Assembly (NCBI GenBank): GCA_003216455.1
Contig: QCIV01000001.1
Coordinates: 1 to 64,000 of the forward strand
DNA: 64,000 nt
From: Prochlorococcus sp. AG-402-N17
Lineage (GTDB): Bacteria; Cyanobacteriota; Cyanobacteriia; PCC-6307; Cyanobiaceae
Direction of reading: 5' to 3'
A program made the translations under genes and the position numbers. This document shows, one piece after another, positions 9,304 through 19,182 of the stretch. How positions within the stretch are numbered: the first letter of the stretch is position 1; every line of letters starts with the position of its first letter. The notes beneath the pieces are model-generated. The model was not told where the DNA came from. It did not search any database and worked only from the letters and a program-made list of their open reading frames with translations.

Positions 9304-10686
9304 TTATTTACCAATACAAAACTTAGAAAAAATATTATCTAGAAGTTCCTCCGTTAATTCTTGACCAGTTATTTTAGATAAGTTTTGAATTCCATCTCTC
9401 AGTTCAATTGATAACAAATCGAATGGCAATTTATTTTTTATGATTTCATCAGTATCATTTAAATTAGATAGGCAAGCAGACAAATTTGTTAGATGTCTTT
9501 CATTTAAAAATATATTGATATTTTCTACTTGTTTTAATCCACATTTTTTTATGATTGTGTCGATTAATAATCTTTCACCATTATTATTCTTTATGCTCAT
9601 AAGAATTGTGTTTTTTAACTCATTTGAATTAATATTTTTGCAATCAATTAAATCTTTTTTATTGCCCAAAATAGTAATTAATTTTTCTTTGGGGATTTCT
9701 TCTATTATTTTTTTGTCTTCTTCATTAAATCCTTCTTCAAGACTATAAATATAAATTATAAAATCAGACTCTTTAATTTTCTCAAAACTTTTTTTAATTC
9801 CAATACTTTCAATTTGTTCATGAGTTTCTCTTATGCCAGCAGTATCAATTATTTTCATTGGAATATCATTAATAGTTAAATTAACTTCAATAACATCTCG
9901 AGTTGTTCCGGGAATATTAGTTACGATTGCTTTCTCTTTTTTTGCAAGTAAATTTAGTAAAGAGCTTTTACCAACATTTGTTTTACCTATAAGCGCAATG
10001 GATATTCCATTGTGAATATATGCATTTCTTTTTGCATTTGCTATTAGCAATTCTATTTTTTCTTTTACTTTTTTAATGTTTTTTAGATATTTGGTGTAAT
10101 CAAAATCTGTGAAGTCTTCTTCAAAATCAACTCTCGCTTCTATTTCGCAAAGTTGATTTATAAGGTCATTTTTAATATCATTAATTTTTTTCTTTATTTC
10201 TCCTTGAATCCCACTAAAAGCTAACTCTGCTGATCTTGTATTGCTTGCATTAATTAATTGATTAATAGACTCGGCTTGAGTAAGGTCTATTTTTCCATTA
10301 AGAAAAGCTCTTTGACTAAATTCTCCTGGGTTTGCAAGTCTAACTCTAGAATTACTAGATAATAATCTCTTTAGAACTTTATTTACTATGATAATTCCTC
10401 CATGGCAATGAAGTTCAACTACATCCTCTCCTGTGAAGCTATTTGGTGATTTCATCACTAAAATTAAAACCTCATCTATAAATTTATTTTGTTTATTTTC
10501 CTGAATAAAACCATGAAAAACTCTATGTGATTCCCATGCATATTTAGATTTAGTTTGAACAATCTTTTTGCAAGAATTAATTGAGTCTTTCCCTGATACT
10601 CTTATTATCGCAACTCCTCCTTTCCCTATACTTATAGCTGAAGCAATTGCGGCTATCGTATCTTCTGTAGTAACTATCGAATGCAT
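9304..10686 (-). CDS. mnmE: tRNA-modification GTPase MnmE
   Basis: The 460-residue protein, with MnmG, installs the 5-carboxymethylaminomethyl group on wobble uridine 34. The N-terminal folate-binding domain ([23 protein letters not shown]) is followed by a helical domain that is interrupted by a GTPase domain. G1 is [12 protein letters not shown] near residue 237, G3 is IDTAGIRET and G4 is LGNKKDL. The protein ends in CIGK, the catalytic C-terminal motif with the essential cysteine. The length and ATG start are normal. Confidence 0.96.
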   Translation of the reverse strand: MHSIVTTEDTIAAIASAISIGKGGVAIIRVSGKDSINSCKKIVQTKSKYAWESHRVFHGFIQENKQNKFIDEVLILVMKSPNSFTGEDVVELHCHGGIIIVNKVLKRLLSSNSRVRLANPGEFSQRAFLNGKIDLTQAESINQLINASNTRSAELAFSGIQGEIKKKINDIKNDLINQLCEIEARVDFEEDFTDFDYTKYLKNIKKVKEKIELLIANAKRNAYIHNGISIALIGKTNVGKSSLLNLLAKKEKAIVTNIPGTTRDVIEVNLTINDIPMKIIDTAGIRETHEQIESIGIKKSFEKIKESDFIIYIYSLEEGFNEEDKKIIEEIPKEKLITILGNKKDLIDCKNINSNELKNTILMSIKNNNGERLLIDTIIKKCGLKQVENINIFLNERHLTNLSACLSNLNDTDEIIKNKLPFDLLSIELRDGIQNLSKITGQELTEELLDNIFSKFCIGK

Positions 10687-10752
10687 CTCTAGCTTTGTTA
10701 TGGATAATTAAGTAAGATTATCAAGAATTTAATTTTGAAATTTTCTTTCTGA

Positions 10753-11196
10753 ATGAGATTTAAAAGAGATATTACCTATAAGAAAATTCTATCATTATTT
10801 AGGAATCAGAATGGAAGTCCTTTTTTTAATGCTAAAGGTTTAGCTATAGGGGTATTTAGTGGCTGCTTTCCTTTTTTTGGGTTTCAGACTTTAATTGGGG
10901 TATTTTTTGCGAAAATAGCTAAAGGAAATATTGTTCTAGCTGCAGTTGGTACCTGGATCAGCAACCCTTTTACTTATATTCCACTTTATTATTTTAACTA
11001 TAAAGTTGGTTCGATTTTTTTAAATAATTCTTCTAATAAAATTCTTGAAAAAAGTTTATTTATTGATGACTTATGGAAACAAGGTAGAATTTTTTCCCTA
11101 AAATTACTCTTAGGTTCATCTTGTGTAGGTATTTTATTAGCTTTGATTTGCGGCAGTATTGTTTTCTTTATCTACAAGATAAAAAGTAAAAGATAG
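10753..11196 (+). CDS. DUF2062 membrane protein
   Basis: The 147-residue protein matches DUF2062. It has the conserved GSPFFNAKGLAIGVFSGCFPFFGFQT and GTWISNPFTYIPLYY-type motifs around a first hydrophobic hairpin, then a last membrane helix at about residues 118-140. It is probably an inner-membrane protein of unknown role. It is transcribed divergently from mnmE (66-base gap) and converges on the relA/spoT gene. The N-terminal 25 residues are basic and cytoplasmic by the positive-inside rule. Confidence 0.85.
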   Translation: MRFKRDITYKKILSLFRNQNGSPFFNAKGLAIGVFSGCFPFFGFQTLIGVFFAKIAKGNIVLAAVGTWISNPFTYIPLYYFNYKVGSIFLNNSSNKILEKSLFIDDLWKQGRIFSLKLLLGSSCVGILLALICGSIVFFIYKIKSKR

Positions 11197-11214
11197 ATTG
11201 ATCTGATTTTAAAA

Positions 11215-13524
11215 TTAACTTTGTCCAACTCTGGCAATATCTAAAACATCTGCCATTGATTTAATTTGTTCAATTGTTTTGTGAAGTTGATTATAACTTT
11301 CAAGACCTACACAAAGATTGATAATAGCTGGTTTACCATAAGCAGTTTTAACATTGGCATCGCTAACGTTTATACCTTTATCAGATAACCGCATAAGAAT
11401 ATCTTTAAGAACTCCAACTCGATCAATTACTTCTATTCGTAGCTGAATTGGAAACTTATTATCGCCAGTTTTATTATCTTGATTCCAACCGACAGGTAAT
11501 CTTCTCTCTATTGGAATTTGTATTACATTTTCACAATCTTCCCTATGTATAGTTATCCCATGGTTGCCGAGCGACACAGTTCCGATAATACCCTCGCCTG
11601 GGAGTGGTGCACAGCATTTACCTATTCTGTAATCAAGACCTTCTATCCCGGAAATTGGCGATTTAGCTGCTGTATGAGATTGATTAGTGGATAAATTACT
11701 ATTACTTTTAAGAGATTTTGCTATTTCAGAGTCAGAATCATTTTTTACATCTTCTGTCTGTAATTTTATTTCTTCTCTTAGTCTGTTTAATACTTGATGC
11801 AAAGTTAAACCACCAAAACCAAGAGATGCAAGAAGGTCTTCAGAAGTTTTTAAATTGCATCGATTTGCAACTTTTTTCATGGCTTCACTAGAAAGTAATG
11901 ATTCAAAACCGTTTCTACCTACTTCTTTTTCAAGTAAATCTCTACCTCTTTTAATCGTTTCATCACGATGGCTTTTCTTATACCATTGGCGAATTCTATT
12001 TTTAGCAGTTGGCGTAACTACAAAGTTCAGCCAATCCAAGCTTGGAGTAGCATTATTACTTGTCAAAATTTCTATGAAGTCACCATTTTGAAGTGCTGTA
12101 GATAATGGAGAAAGCTTTTCATTAATTCTTATTCCATTACAGTGATTGCCAACTTCAGAATGAATTCTGTAGGCGAAATCTATCGCGGTAGATCCTTTCC
12201 TTAAACCAACAACATCTCCTTTTGGAGTGATCACAAATACTTCTTCATCAAATAAATCTTCTTTAATTGAAGCTAAATAATCATTATGATCCCTTTCATT
12301 ACCTTCTTGTTGCCATTCTACTAATTGTCTTAGCCAATTAAATCTCTCGGCATTACTTTTAGCAGGAGAACCACCCTCTTTGTATTGCCAATGAGCGGCG
12401 ATACCATATTCAGCAATTTGATGCATCGAAGTAGTTCTAATTTGAACTTCAATAGGTCGATGTCTTCCAATCACAGAAGTGTGTAAGGACTGATATCCAT
12501 TGGGTTTTGGTAATCCTATATAGTCTTTAAATCTACCTGGAATTGGTTTGAAAGTATCATGAACAACTGCTAAAGCTCTATAACAACTATCTGAATTGTC
12601 TACGATAATTCTTAGGGCAGCAACATCATAAATCTCGTGAAAATGCTTTTGTTGTCTTTCCATTTTGCTCCAGATGCCATAAAGATGTTTTGGCCTTCCT
12701 GTTATTTCAAAATTTTTCAAACCTGCTAAAATCAAGTTTTCCTTCATAAGATTCAAAGTTACTTTTAATCTTTTTTCTCTATCACTTCTTTTAACAGCGA
12801 TTTGATCTTTAAGATCTAGATATTCTTTAGGCTCTAGGAATTTAAAAGCTAAATCTTCTAATTCCCATTTAAATCTGTTTATTCCTAGTCGATTAGCTAA
12901 TGGTGCATAAATCTCTCTTGTTTCTCTAGCTATTCTTAGTTTTTTCTCATCATTTAGCCATTCAATTGTTCTCATGTTATGAAGTCGATCTGCAAGTTTT
13001 ACTAAGACAACTCTGATATCGCTGGCCATAGCCAAAAACATTTTCCTAAGATTTTCAGCTTGTGCTTCAGTCCTGTTGTTAAAGTGAATGCCGCCTAATT
13101 TTGTTACACCCTCTACAAGTATTTTTACTTCTAATCCAAAATTTGTTTCTATTTCGGATAAATCAATGCCAGTATCTTCAACTACATCATGTAAAAGGCC
13201 TGCAGCAATAACAGATGAACTAGCACCTATTTCTTTAAGGAGATTTGCAACAGCAACCGGGTGGATAATATATGGCTCGCCGCTCGCGCGGAATTGTCCA
13301 TCATGAGCTTTATAAGCAAGTTTAAAAGCCTTTACTATAAGGTTTTGATTCTCATCATTTTCTTTATTTGATTTTTCAAAATTATGAATATCTTTAAGAA
13401 GCCAATCGGGAATGTTTATTTGATAATTCAAAGATTCACTTTCATATTTTTTATTTTCAGGCACAATAGTTTTGGAAACTTCAATTTCGTTTTTTTCTTT
13501 TGAATTTGCAGCTGCCTCGGACAT
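11215..13524 (-). CDS. relA/spoT: Bifunctional (p)ppGpp synthetase/hydrolase (Rel/Spo family)
   Basis: The 769-residue protein is a long RSH enzyme that makes and degrades the stringent-response alarmone. The HD hydrolase domain is intact (GLLHDVVEDTG near residue 112, VKLADRLHNMRT near 175). The synthetase domain carries PGRFKDYIGLPKPNGYQSLH near residue 340; its RxKD form is that of bifunctional enzymes rather than the ExDD of monofunctional RelA. TGS (about 425-490), a CCAPLPGEGIIG zinc-finger segment and a C-terminal ACT domain follow. It appears to be the main alarmone enzyme here. Confidence 0.95.
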   Translation of the reverse strand: MSEAAANSKEKNEIEVSKTIVPENKKYESESLNYQINIPDWLLKDIHNFEKSNKENDENQNLIVKAFKLAYKAHDGQFRASGEPYIIHPVAVANLLKEIGASSSVIAAGLLHDVVEDTGIDLSEIETNFGLEVKILVEGVTKLGGIHFNNRTEAQAENLRKMFLAMASDIRVVLVKLADRLHNMRTIEWLNDEKKLRIARETREIYAPLANRLGINRFKWELEDLAFKFLEPKEYLDLKDQIAVKRSDREKRLKVTLNLMKENLILAGLKNFEITGRPKHLYGIWSKMERQQKHFHEIYDVAALRIIVDNSDSCYRALAVVHDTFKPIPGRFKDYIGLPKPNGYQSLHTSVIGRHRPIEVQIRTTSMHQIAEYGIAAHWQYKEGGSPAKSNAERFNWLRQLVEWQQEGNERDHNDYLASIKEDLFDEEVFVITPKGDVVGLRKGSTAIDFAYRIHSEVGNHCNGIRINEKLSPLSTALQNGDFIEILTSNNATPSLDWLNFVVTPTAKNRIRQWYKKSHRDETIKRGRDLLEKEVGRNGFESLLSSEAMKKVANRCNLKTSEDLLASLGFGGLTLHQVLNRLREEIKLQTEDVKNDSDSEIAKSLKSNSNLSTNQSHTAAKSPISGIEGLDYRIGKCCAPLPGEGIIGTVSLGNHGITIHREDCENVIQIPIERRLPVGWNQDNKTGDNKFPIQLRIEVIDRVGVLKDILMRLSDKGINVSDANVKTAYGKPAIINLCVGLESYNQLHKTIEQIKSMADVLDIARVGQS

Positions 13525-13578
13525 TTTATATTGCTTTAGATGTATTTTATTTAGGTCTAGAAAAATTTGCTATGAATC

Positions 13579-15177
13579 ATGGAAAAAAATAAAGAAAAAA
13601 TTATTGTAGTTAAAAATCTTACCGTTAAATATGGTCTAAAACAGCAACCTATTATCAAAAATTTTAATTTGGAAATAGATAGTGGAGATCATTTGGCCAT
13701 AATAGGACCTTCTGGATGTGGAAAGACCACTTTTGCAAAAACATTAGTAAATATATTGCCTGAAAAGGCCACTTCTAAAGGGTATCTATCGATTTCTAGT
13801 GTAGATCCTAGGAAAATAAATAATAAAGATGCACAATTATTTAGAAGAAAGAATTTTGGATTTATCTATCAAGACTCTATAAAAAAACTTAATCCGCTAA
13901 TGAGAGTTGGGGATCATTTATATGAATTATTTAAAACACATGATCAAACTAAATCATCTTTAGCTATTAAAAAATTAGTAAGAGAAGTTTTTCAAAAAGT
14001 CGGAATTGAAGAAAGTAGACTTGATTCTTTCCCACATCAATTTAGCGGTGGAATGAGACAGAGAGTTTCTATAGCAATGGCACTTGCTTTGAAACCTAAA
14101 TTATTAATAGCTGATGAACCTACTACAAGCTTAGATACCAAAACATGTTTTGAAATTATGCAAGAAATAATTCATCTATGTAATGAATTTGATACAACTT
14201 TAATTTTAATTAGTCATGATATTAATCTTGCAGCAAAGTGGTGTAAAAAAGTTGCAATAATTGAAAAGGGATCGATTGTTGAAAAAGGAAATATATTAGA
14301 TATTTTTCAATCACCAAAATCAGATATCGGCAAAAAGTTAGTAAATGCTTCAAAAATAGTATTAGAACCAAATACTAAAAATAATGCTCGAGATGAGGTC
14401 GTTCTAGAGGTAAATAACCTAAGACATTGGTATAAATTAAATTCTTCAATTTTCATTAATAAATGGAATAAGGCTTTAAATGAAGTTAGTTTCAAGTTAT
14501 ATGAGAATGAGACTCTTGGAATAGTTGGTTCTTCAGGGAGTGGTAAAAGTACATTATGTAGGGCTTTAATTGGACTTCTTAAAGTAAGAGGTGGTGAAAT
14601 CAAAATTTATGATAAAAATCATGCATCGAAAAAAAATAAATCTTTTAAAAAAAACAATAAAGTACAAATTATTTTTCAAGATCCTTTTTCAAGTTTGAAT
14701 CCGAAAATGACAATTAAAAATATTTTGGAAGATATATTTTTTATTCAAAAAATTTCAGATAAAAGAAAAATTGAAAAAGAAATAAAATTAATGTTAAGAA
14801 ATTTAAATCTTCCCTTAAATAATGATTTTTTTAATTCTTATCCTAACCAATTATCTGGTGGTCAATTGCAAAGAATTTCATTGGCCAGGGCGCTATTATT
14901 GAAGCCAAAAATTTTAATTTGTGATGAGAGCGTAAATATGTTGGATGCTTCAGTAAAAATAGAGATTCTTGAATTACTAAGAGTCTTTCAAGAAAAAATG
15001 AATTTAACGATTATTTTTATTACCCATGATTTAGGCATTGCTAAAAGATTTTGTAATAGGTTGCTAGTTATGAATCATGGAAAGATAGTTGATGAAGGAG
15101 AAAGTTCTACAATATTTACTAAAACTCAAAACCCGTATACAAAATCGCTTCTAAATTCCTCTTTAAATCTTATTTAA
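13579..15177 (+). CDS. Peptide/nickel-type ABC transporter ATPase, two nucleotide-binding domains fused
   Basis: This single 532-residue polypeptide carries two complete ABC ATPase domains. Domain 1 has Walker A GPSGCGKTTF (near residue 43), signature FSGGMRQRV (155) and Walker B LLIADEPTT. Domain 2 has Walker A GSSGSGKSTL (near 317), signature LSGGQLQRI (424) and Walker B ILICDESVN, with Ser in place of the usual Pro after DE. This is a DppD-DppF or YejF-like arrangement, normally driving import of oligopeptides or nickel. No permease or binding protein is nearby, so the membrane partner must be encoded elsewhere. The stop overlaps convergent rluD by 4 bases. Confidence 0.85.
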   Translation: MEKNKEKIIVVKNLTVKYGLKQQPIIKNFNLEIDSGDHLAIIGPSGCGKTTFAKTLVNILPEKATSKGYLSISSVDPRKINNKDAQLFRRKNFGFIYQDSIKKLNPLMRVGDHLYELFKTHDQTKSSLAIKKLVREVFQKVGIEESRLDSFPHQFSGGMRQRVSIAMALALKPKLLIADEPTTSLDTKTCFEIMQEIIHLCNEFDTTLILISHDINLAAKWCKKVAIIEKGSIVEKGNILDIFQSPKSDIGKKLVNASKIVLEPNTKNNARDEVVLEVNNLRHWYKLNSSIFINKWNKALNEVSFKLYENETLGIVGSSGSGKSTLCRALIGLLKVRGGEIKIYDKNHASKKNKSFKKNNKVQIIFQDPFSSLNPKMTIKNILEDIFFIQKISDKRKIEKEIKLMLRNLNLPLNNDFFNSYPNQLSGGQLQRISLARALLLKPKILICDESVNMLDASVKIEILELLRVFQEKMNLTIIFITHDLGIAKRFCNRLLVMNHGKIVDEGESSTIFTKTQNPYTKSLLNSSLNLI

Positions 15178-16130
15178 CTTTTAAGAACACTTAGTAATTT
15201 TCGAAAATCTAATGGTAATTCTGATTCAAATATCATTTCTTTACCATTTATTGGATGTATAAGTCCAAGCTTGATGGCGTGTAAAGCTTGGCCATCTAAT
15301 TTACATGGTAGTTTTTTACATCTTCCATATAATGGATCACCCACAATTGGATGATTAATGTGAGCGCAATGAACTCTTATTTGATGCGTTCGCCCCGTAT
15401 CTAGTTTGAAACTCATTAATGAGTAATTGCCAAATCTTTCTTCTAATTTCCAATAGGTACAAGCATACCTTCCTGAAGTTTCTTCAACTACTTTATATTT
15501 CAATCTATTTAATTTATCTCTGCCAATGTGTCCCACTATTTGGCCTTCTTCAGAATTAGGTGCTCCATGAATTACTGCAATATATTCGCGTGAAGCTATT
15601 TTTTCTTTAATTTGTTTCTGGAGATTTACTAATGCCTCTTGGCTTTTTGCAACCACCATACATCCGGAGGTATCTTTATCTAATCTGTGAACAATCCCAG
15701 GTCTTAGTTTCCCATTAATTCCAGGCAGATCTTTACAGTGAAAAAGTAATCCATTCACTAAAGTTCCAGATTTGTGTCCAGGGGCTGGATGAACTATTAG
15801 ACCTGATTGTTTATTGATGACTATGATGTGCTCGTCTTCAAAAAGGATATTTAAATCCATTTTTTCGGGTTTCAAATAAATAAGAGGTTCTGGAGGAGGC
15901 ATCCATATTTGAACATTGTCGCCATTTTTTAATGGGGTCTTTGCTTTTGCGGTCTTATAGTTAACAAGTACTAAACCTGAATTTATAAAATGTTGAATTC
16001 TTGCTCTACTTTGTTCTGGCCTTTTACTTACCAACCATCTGTCTAGCCTCATAGGCAGAGGTAGCTCATAAATAATTTCTATAAGCTCACCTTCTCCAAT
16101 GCCGAAAGAATTTTGATTATTTAATTCCAT
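15174..16130 (-). CDS. rluD: Large-subunit rRNA pseudouridine synthase, RluD family
   Basis: The 318-residue RluA/RluD-family enzyme isomerises uridines in 23S rRNA. It has an N-terminal S4 RNA-binding domain (RLDRWLVSKRPEQSRARIQ, residues 28-46). The catalytic aspartate lies in HRLDKDTSGCMVV near residue 148, and RTHQIRVHCAHINHPIVGD follows near 250. The length fits RluD. Its start overlaps the 3' end of rbgA by 10 bases, so the two ribosome-assembly genes are translationally coupled. Confidence 0.9.
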   Translation of the reverse strand: MELNNQNSFGIGEGELIEIIYELPLPMRLDRWLVSKRPEQSRARIQHFINSGLVLVNYKTAKAKTPLKNGDNVQIWMPPPEPLIYLKPEKMDLNILFEDEHIIVINKQSGLIVHPAPGHKSGTLVNGLLFHCKDLPGINGKLRPGIVHRLDKDTSGCMVVAKSQEALVNLQKQIKEKIASREYIAVIHGAPNSEEGQIVGHIGRDKLNRLKYKVVEETSGRYACTYWKLEERFGNYSLMSFKLDTGRTHQIRVHCAHINHPIVGDPLYGRCKKLPCKLDGQALHAIKLGLIHPINGKEMIFESELPLDFRKLLSVLKS

Positions 16131-16993
16131 AGTGGGACTTCTAAAGCAATTTTACCCAGCATTTGATTTCTATAATCTTCCAATAACTTATGAGACATTC
16201 TCCTTTTGTCACCTGAGGTATGTTTTGAAGCTGCTTCGTTGATCCAAGCGGAAGGACTCTTAAAGCCTTTGGTAATATCAACTCCATATCTATTAGATAT
16301 TTGTTTAACTGAGATATTCGCATTCTTATCTTTGTTGAGAGTGGATATAATTTTGATAAACCCAATTGCGACACTCTCTATTTCATAAGCAGCTTCACCA
16401 ATATCGTCACACAGTGCAAGATTCAGTGCTGATTTTTGATCTTCTAAATTTGGAGGTATAACACCAGGAGCATCTAGCAGATCTATACCACTTTCTAATT
16501 TTATCCATCTTAAATTACGAGTCACGCCTGCTTTCCTAGCGCTATCTACAACTCTTTTTTTTGCAATTCTATTAATTAATGCTGACTTTCCTACGTTTGG
16601 AAAACCAAGTGTAAGGACTCTAATTGGCCTAATTCGCATTCCTCTAGAGAGTCTTCTATCGTCGATTGACGACCTAGAATCTTTGGCTGACTTACAAATT
16701 TCTTTAATCCCTATTCCTCTTTTAGAATCACACCAAAGAGGATATTGATCTTTAGCATTAAACCATTTGTTCCAACTATTGATTGTATGAGGGGAGATCA
16801 TGTCTGATCTGTTAATAACAAGAATATGTTTTTTATTATTTATCCATTTATTTAAATGTGGATGTCCTGTGGATAAAGGAATTCGTGCATCTCTAACTTC
16901 TATGACTAAATCTACTTTATTGATAACTTCAGATAATTTTTTTTCCGCTTTTGCGATATGGCCTGGGTACCATTGGATTTTGGGTATGTCCAC
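16121..16993 (-). CDS. rbgA: Ribosome biogenesis GTPase RbgA/YlqF
   Basis: The 290-residue protein is a circularly permuted GTPase that helps mature the 50S subunit. The motif order shows the permutation: G4 (VINRSDM near residue 62) precedes G1 (GFPNVGKSALIN near 134), and G3 (LDAPGVIPP near 174) follows. The start MDIPKIQWYPGHIAKAEKK is the family hallmark. It is the first gene of the pair with rluD, and the divergent gap to pgk is about 210 bases. Confidence 0.94.
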   Translation of the reverse strand: MDIPKIQWYPGHIAKAEKKLSEVINKVDLVIEVRDARIPLSTGHPHLNKWINNKKHILVINRSDMISPHTINSWNKWFNAKDQYPLWCDSKRGIGIKEICKSAKDSRSSIDDRRLSRGMRIRPIRVLTLGFPNVGKSALINRIAKKRVVDSARKAGVTRNLRWIKLESGIDLLDAPGVIPPNLEDQKSALNLALCDDIGEAAYEIESVAIGFIKIISTLNKDKNANISVKQISNRYGVDITKGFKSPSAWINEAASKHTSGDKRRMSHKLLEDYRNQMLGKIALEVPLWN

Positions 16994-17206
16994 TTCAATA
17001 AATCAAATAAAATTTTGTATTCCTTTTAGTTTTTATAAGTTTCAAAAGTATTTACTTCTAAAGTTTAGTATAAATTTAATGACTAAAAAATTTTTATAAT
17101 CGTTAATTTTTAAAATTTATTAAGGCATAGGTAACAGTAATTACTTTTTAACCCAATAAGCCCAAATTAACGTTAGGGTCTTGAGATTATAAATATAGCT
17201 TATTTA

Positions 17207-18415
17207 ATGTCAAAATTATCTCTTTCCAGTCTTGATAAGACTCATTTAGAAGGAAAAAAAGTTCTTGTAAGAGTAGATTTTAATGTTCCATTAAATGAAG
17301 ATGGTCTAATAACCGACGATACGCGTATTCGTGCAGCGATCCCAACTATTGAATATCTTATTAATCATTCCGCAAAAGTTATTTTAGCTGCTCATTTTGG
17401 TAGACCAAAGGGTCAGGTAAATGAAAAAATGAGATTAACTCCAGTAGCAGCAAGATTAAGTGAATTGTTGGGGCAAAATGTTGCTCTTACTAACAGTTGT
17501 ATTGGTGATGAAGCAGTTGCACAATCAAATAGCTTATCTAGTGGAGATGTTCTTTTACTTGAAAATGTTCGTTTTTTTGGTGAAGAGGAAAAGAACGACC
17601 TGGAGTTTGCTAAAAAATTAGCATCACATGCAGATATGTACGTAAATGATGCTTTCGGTGCTGCTCATAGAGCGCATGCTTCAACTCAGGGTGTTACAAA
17701 ATATTTAAGTCCCTCAGTAGCTGGATTCCTTTTAGAAAAAGAATTGAAATACCTACAAGGAGCTGTAGATTCCCCAAATCGTCCATTAGCAGCAATAGTT
17801 GGAGGATCAAAGGTTAGTAGCAAAATAGGAGTACTTGATTCATTACTAGATAAGTGTGACAAAATCATGATTGGTGGAGGTATGATTTTCACTTTTTATA
17901 AAGCTAGAGGTTTAGATGTCGGAAAGAGCCTTGTAGAAGAAGACAAACTCGAGCTTGCTAAAGATTTAGAAGCAAAAGCAAAAGCAAAAGGAGTAGAATT
18001 GCTATTACCCACTGATGTTGTTTTGGCTGATGAATTTTCTCCTGACGCCAATAGTAAAATATCTCAAATTGATGCAATTAGTGGGCATTGGATGGGTCTA
18101 GATATTGGTCCAGATTCCATTAAAGTTTTTCAGAATGCTCTTGCAGAATGTAAGACAATTATTTGGAATGGTCCAATGGGAGTTTTTGAATTTGATAAAT
18201 TTGCAAACGGTACAAATGCAATAGCTACGACTCTTGCGGACTTAAGTGCTTTTTCTGAAGTTTGTACAATAATTGGAGGTGGAGATTCAGTTGCAGCAGT
18301 TGAAAAAGCAGGATTAGCTGAGAAAATGTCTCATATATCTACTGGAGGTGGGGCTAGTTTGGAACTTTTAGAAGGTAAAACTTTACCAGGTGTGGCTTCG
18401 TTAAACGACGTTTAG
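17207..18415 (+). CDS. pgk: Phosphoglycerate kinase
   Basis: The 402-residue enzyme interconverts 1,3-bisphosphoglycerate/ADP and 3-phosphoglycerate/ATP. In a cyanobacterium it serves the Calvin cycle as well as glycolysis. Clear motifs are [12 protein letters not shown] near residue 22, AAHFGRPKG, the hinge [11 protein letters not shown] near 198, NGPMGVFEF near 323 and [13 protein letters not shown] near 353. An AT-rich 213-base upstream gap contains GATTATAAAT about 20 bases before the ATG, a plausible -10 box. Terminal motifs and length are normal. Confidence 0.97.
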   Translation: MSKLSLSSLDKTHLEGKKVLVRVDFNVPLNEDGLITDDTRIRAAIPTIEYLINHSAKVILAAHFGRPKGQVNEKMRLTPVAARLSELLGQNVALTNSCIGDEAVAQSNSLSSGDVLLLENVRFFGEEEKNDLEFAKKLASHADMYVNDAFGAAHRAHASTQGVTKYLSPSVAGFLLEKELKYLQGAVDSPNRPLAAIVGGSKVSSKIGVLDSLLDKCDKIMIGGGMIFTFYKARGLDVGKSLVEEDKLELAKDLEAKAKAKGVELLLPTDVVLADEFSPDANSKISQIDAISGHWMGLDIGPDSIKVFQNALAECKTIIWNGPMGVFEFDKFANGTNAIATTLADLSAFSEVCTIIGGGDSVAAVEKAGLAEKMSHISTGGGASLELLEGKTLPGVASLNDV

Positions 18416-18416
18416 G

Positions 18417-19151
18417 CTATATCTTATCAACAATATCAATGCTCTTTGTGAAAGTAATCATTCCTTCAGGATGAGCTATGATTCCTGACCAAATTTGTAT
18501 CCCTGGTTTTGAAGGGGCTCTTGTTATTTTAAAAATCCCTCCAGACGCCAATGGCTCCAATAATATTTCTTGTTCAAACAATGAATTAACTTGATGAGGT
18601 TTTATAGCTCCAGCAATAATCACTTCTTCAAGAGGCTTATTTAGAATTATATCGATATCGTATTTTGAACCAGTAAGAACTCTATCAGGAATATTAAAAC
18701 TAATATCTATTTTTTTATTATCGTTTCTTATTGTGGTGAATAAATTTTTGATAATTCCTTCATCTATTGTCCCATTTACGATTGAAAATAAATAATCAAA
18801 TTTGGATTCGAGTATATATATTTCTCCATTAATTATTTTTTCCCCAAAAACTTTTATTCGCAAAATATCTTCATCTGGAATATTAGATTTTAATCTTTTG
18901 ATCTTCCATTTGCTATTAGGGAAATCATTAATAATCTTTGAAAATTGTTTTGGTATATTTTGGCTTTCTTCATTTCTAAAATTTTTTCTAATGAATTCTA
19001 AATCTTTTGCATTTAAGGAGTTTTCTAGATTTCTTATAAAATCAACTTTCAAAGTTTGCGTTATTGCTGAATAGGGAAAAATAAGATAAACAAATAAGTA
19101 GAGAAGAAATCTTATATTTTTGAATAAGTTTAAATTAAACATATTAATCAT
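18417..19151 (-). CDS. Conserved hypothetical secreted/anchored protein
   Basis: I do not recognise a domain in this 244-residue protein. The N-terminus has a hydrophobic stretch at about residues 13-31 (IRFLLYLFVYLIFPYSAI), which suggests a signal peptide or membrane anchor. The remainder is a lysine-rich, beta-strand-rich region with two similar sheet-like halves, ending in IIAHPEGMITFTKSIDI. It converges on pgk with a 1-base gap and is divergent from murG (31 bases). A second ATG three codons in (19142) is an alternative start. A periplasmic or thylakoid-lumen protein is a guess from the N-terminus only. Confidence 0.7.
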   Translation of the reverse strand: MINMFNLNLFKNIRFLLYLFVYLIFPYSAITQTLKVDFIRNLENSLNAKDLEFIRKNFRNEESQNIPKQFSKIINDFPNSKWKIKRLKSNIPDEDILRIKVFGEKIINGEIYILESKFDYLFSIVNGTIDEGIIKNLFTTIRNDNKKIDISFNIPDRVLTGSKYDIDIILNKPLEEVIIAGAIKPHQVNSLFEQEILLEPLASGGIFKITRAPSKPGIQIWSGIIAHPEGMITFTKSIDIVDKI

Positions 19152-19182
19152 TGGTTATTTTATTCTACTATTTTAGGTTTTT

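Noticed and set aside
17960..17995. GCAAAA tandem units in pgk
   Set aside because: They encode the normal lysine/alanine-rich helix EAKAKAKG; this is a short coding repeat without further meaning.
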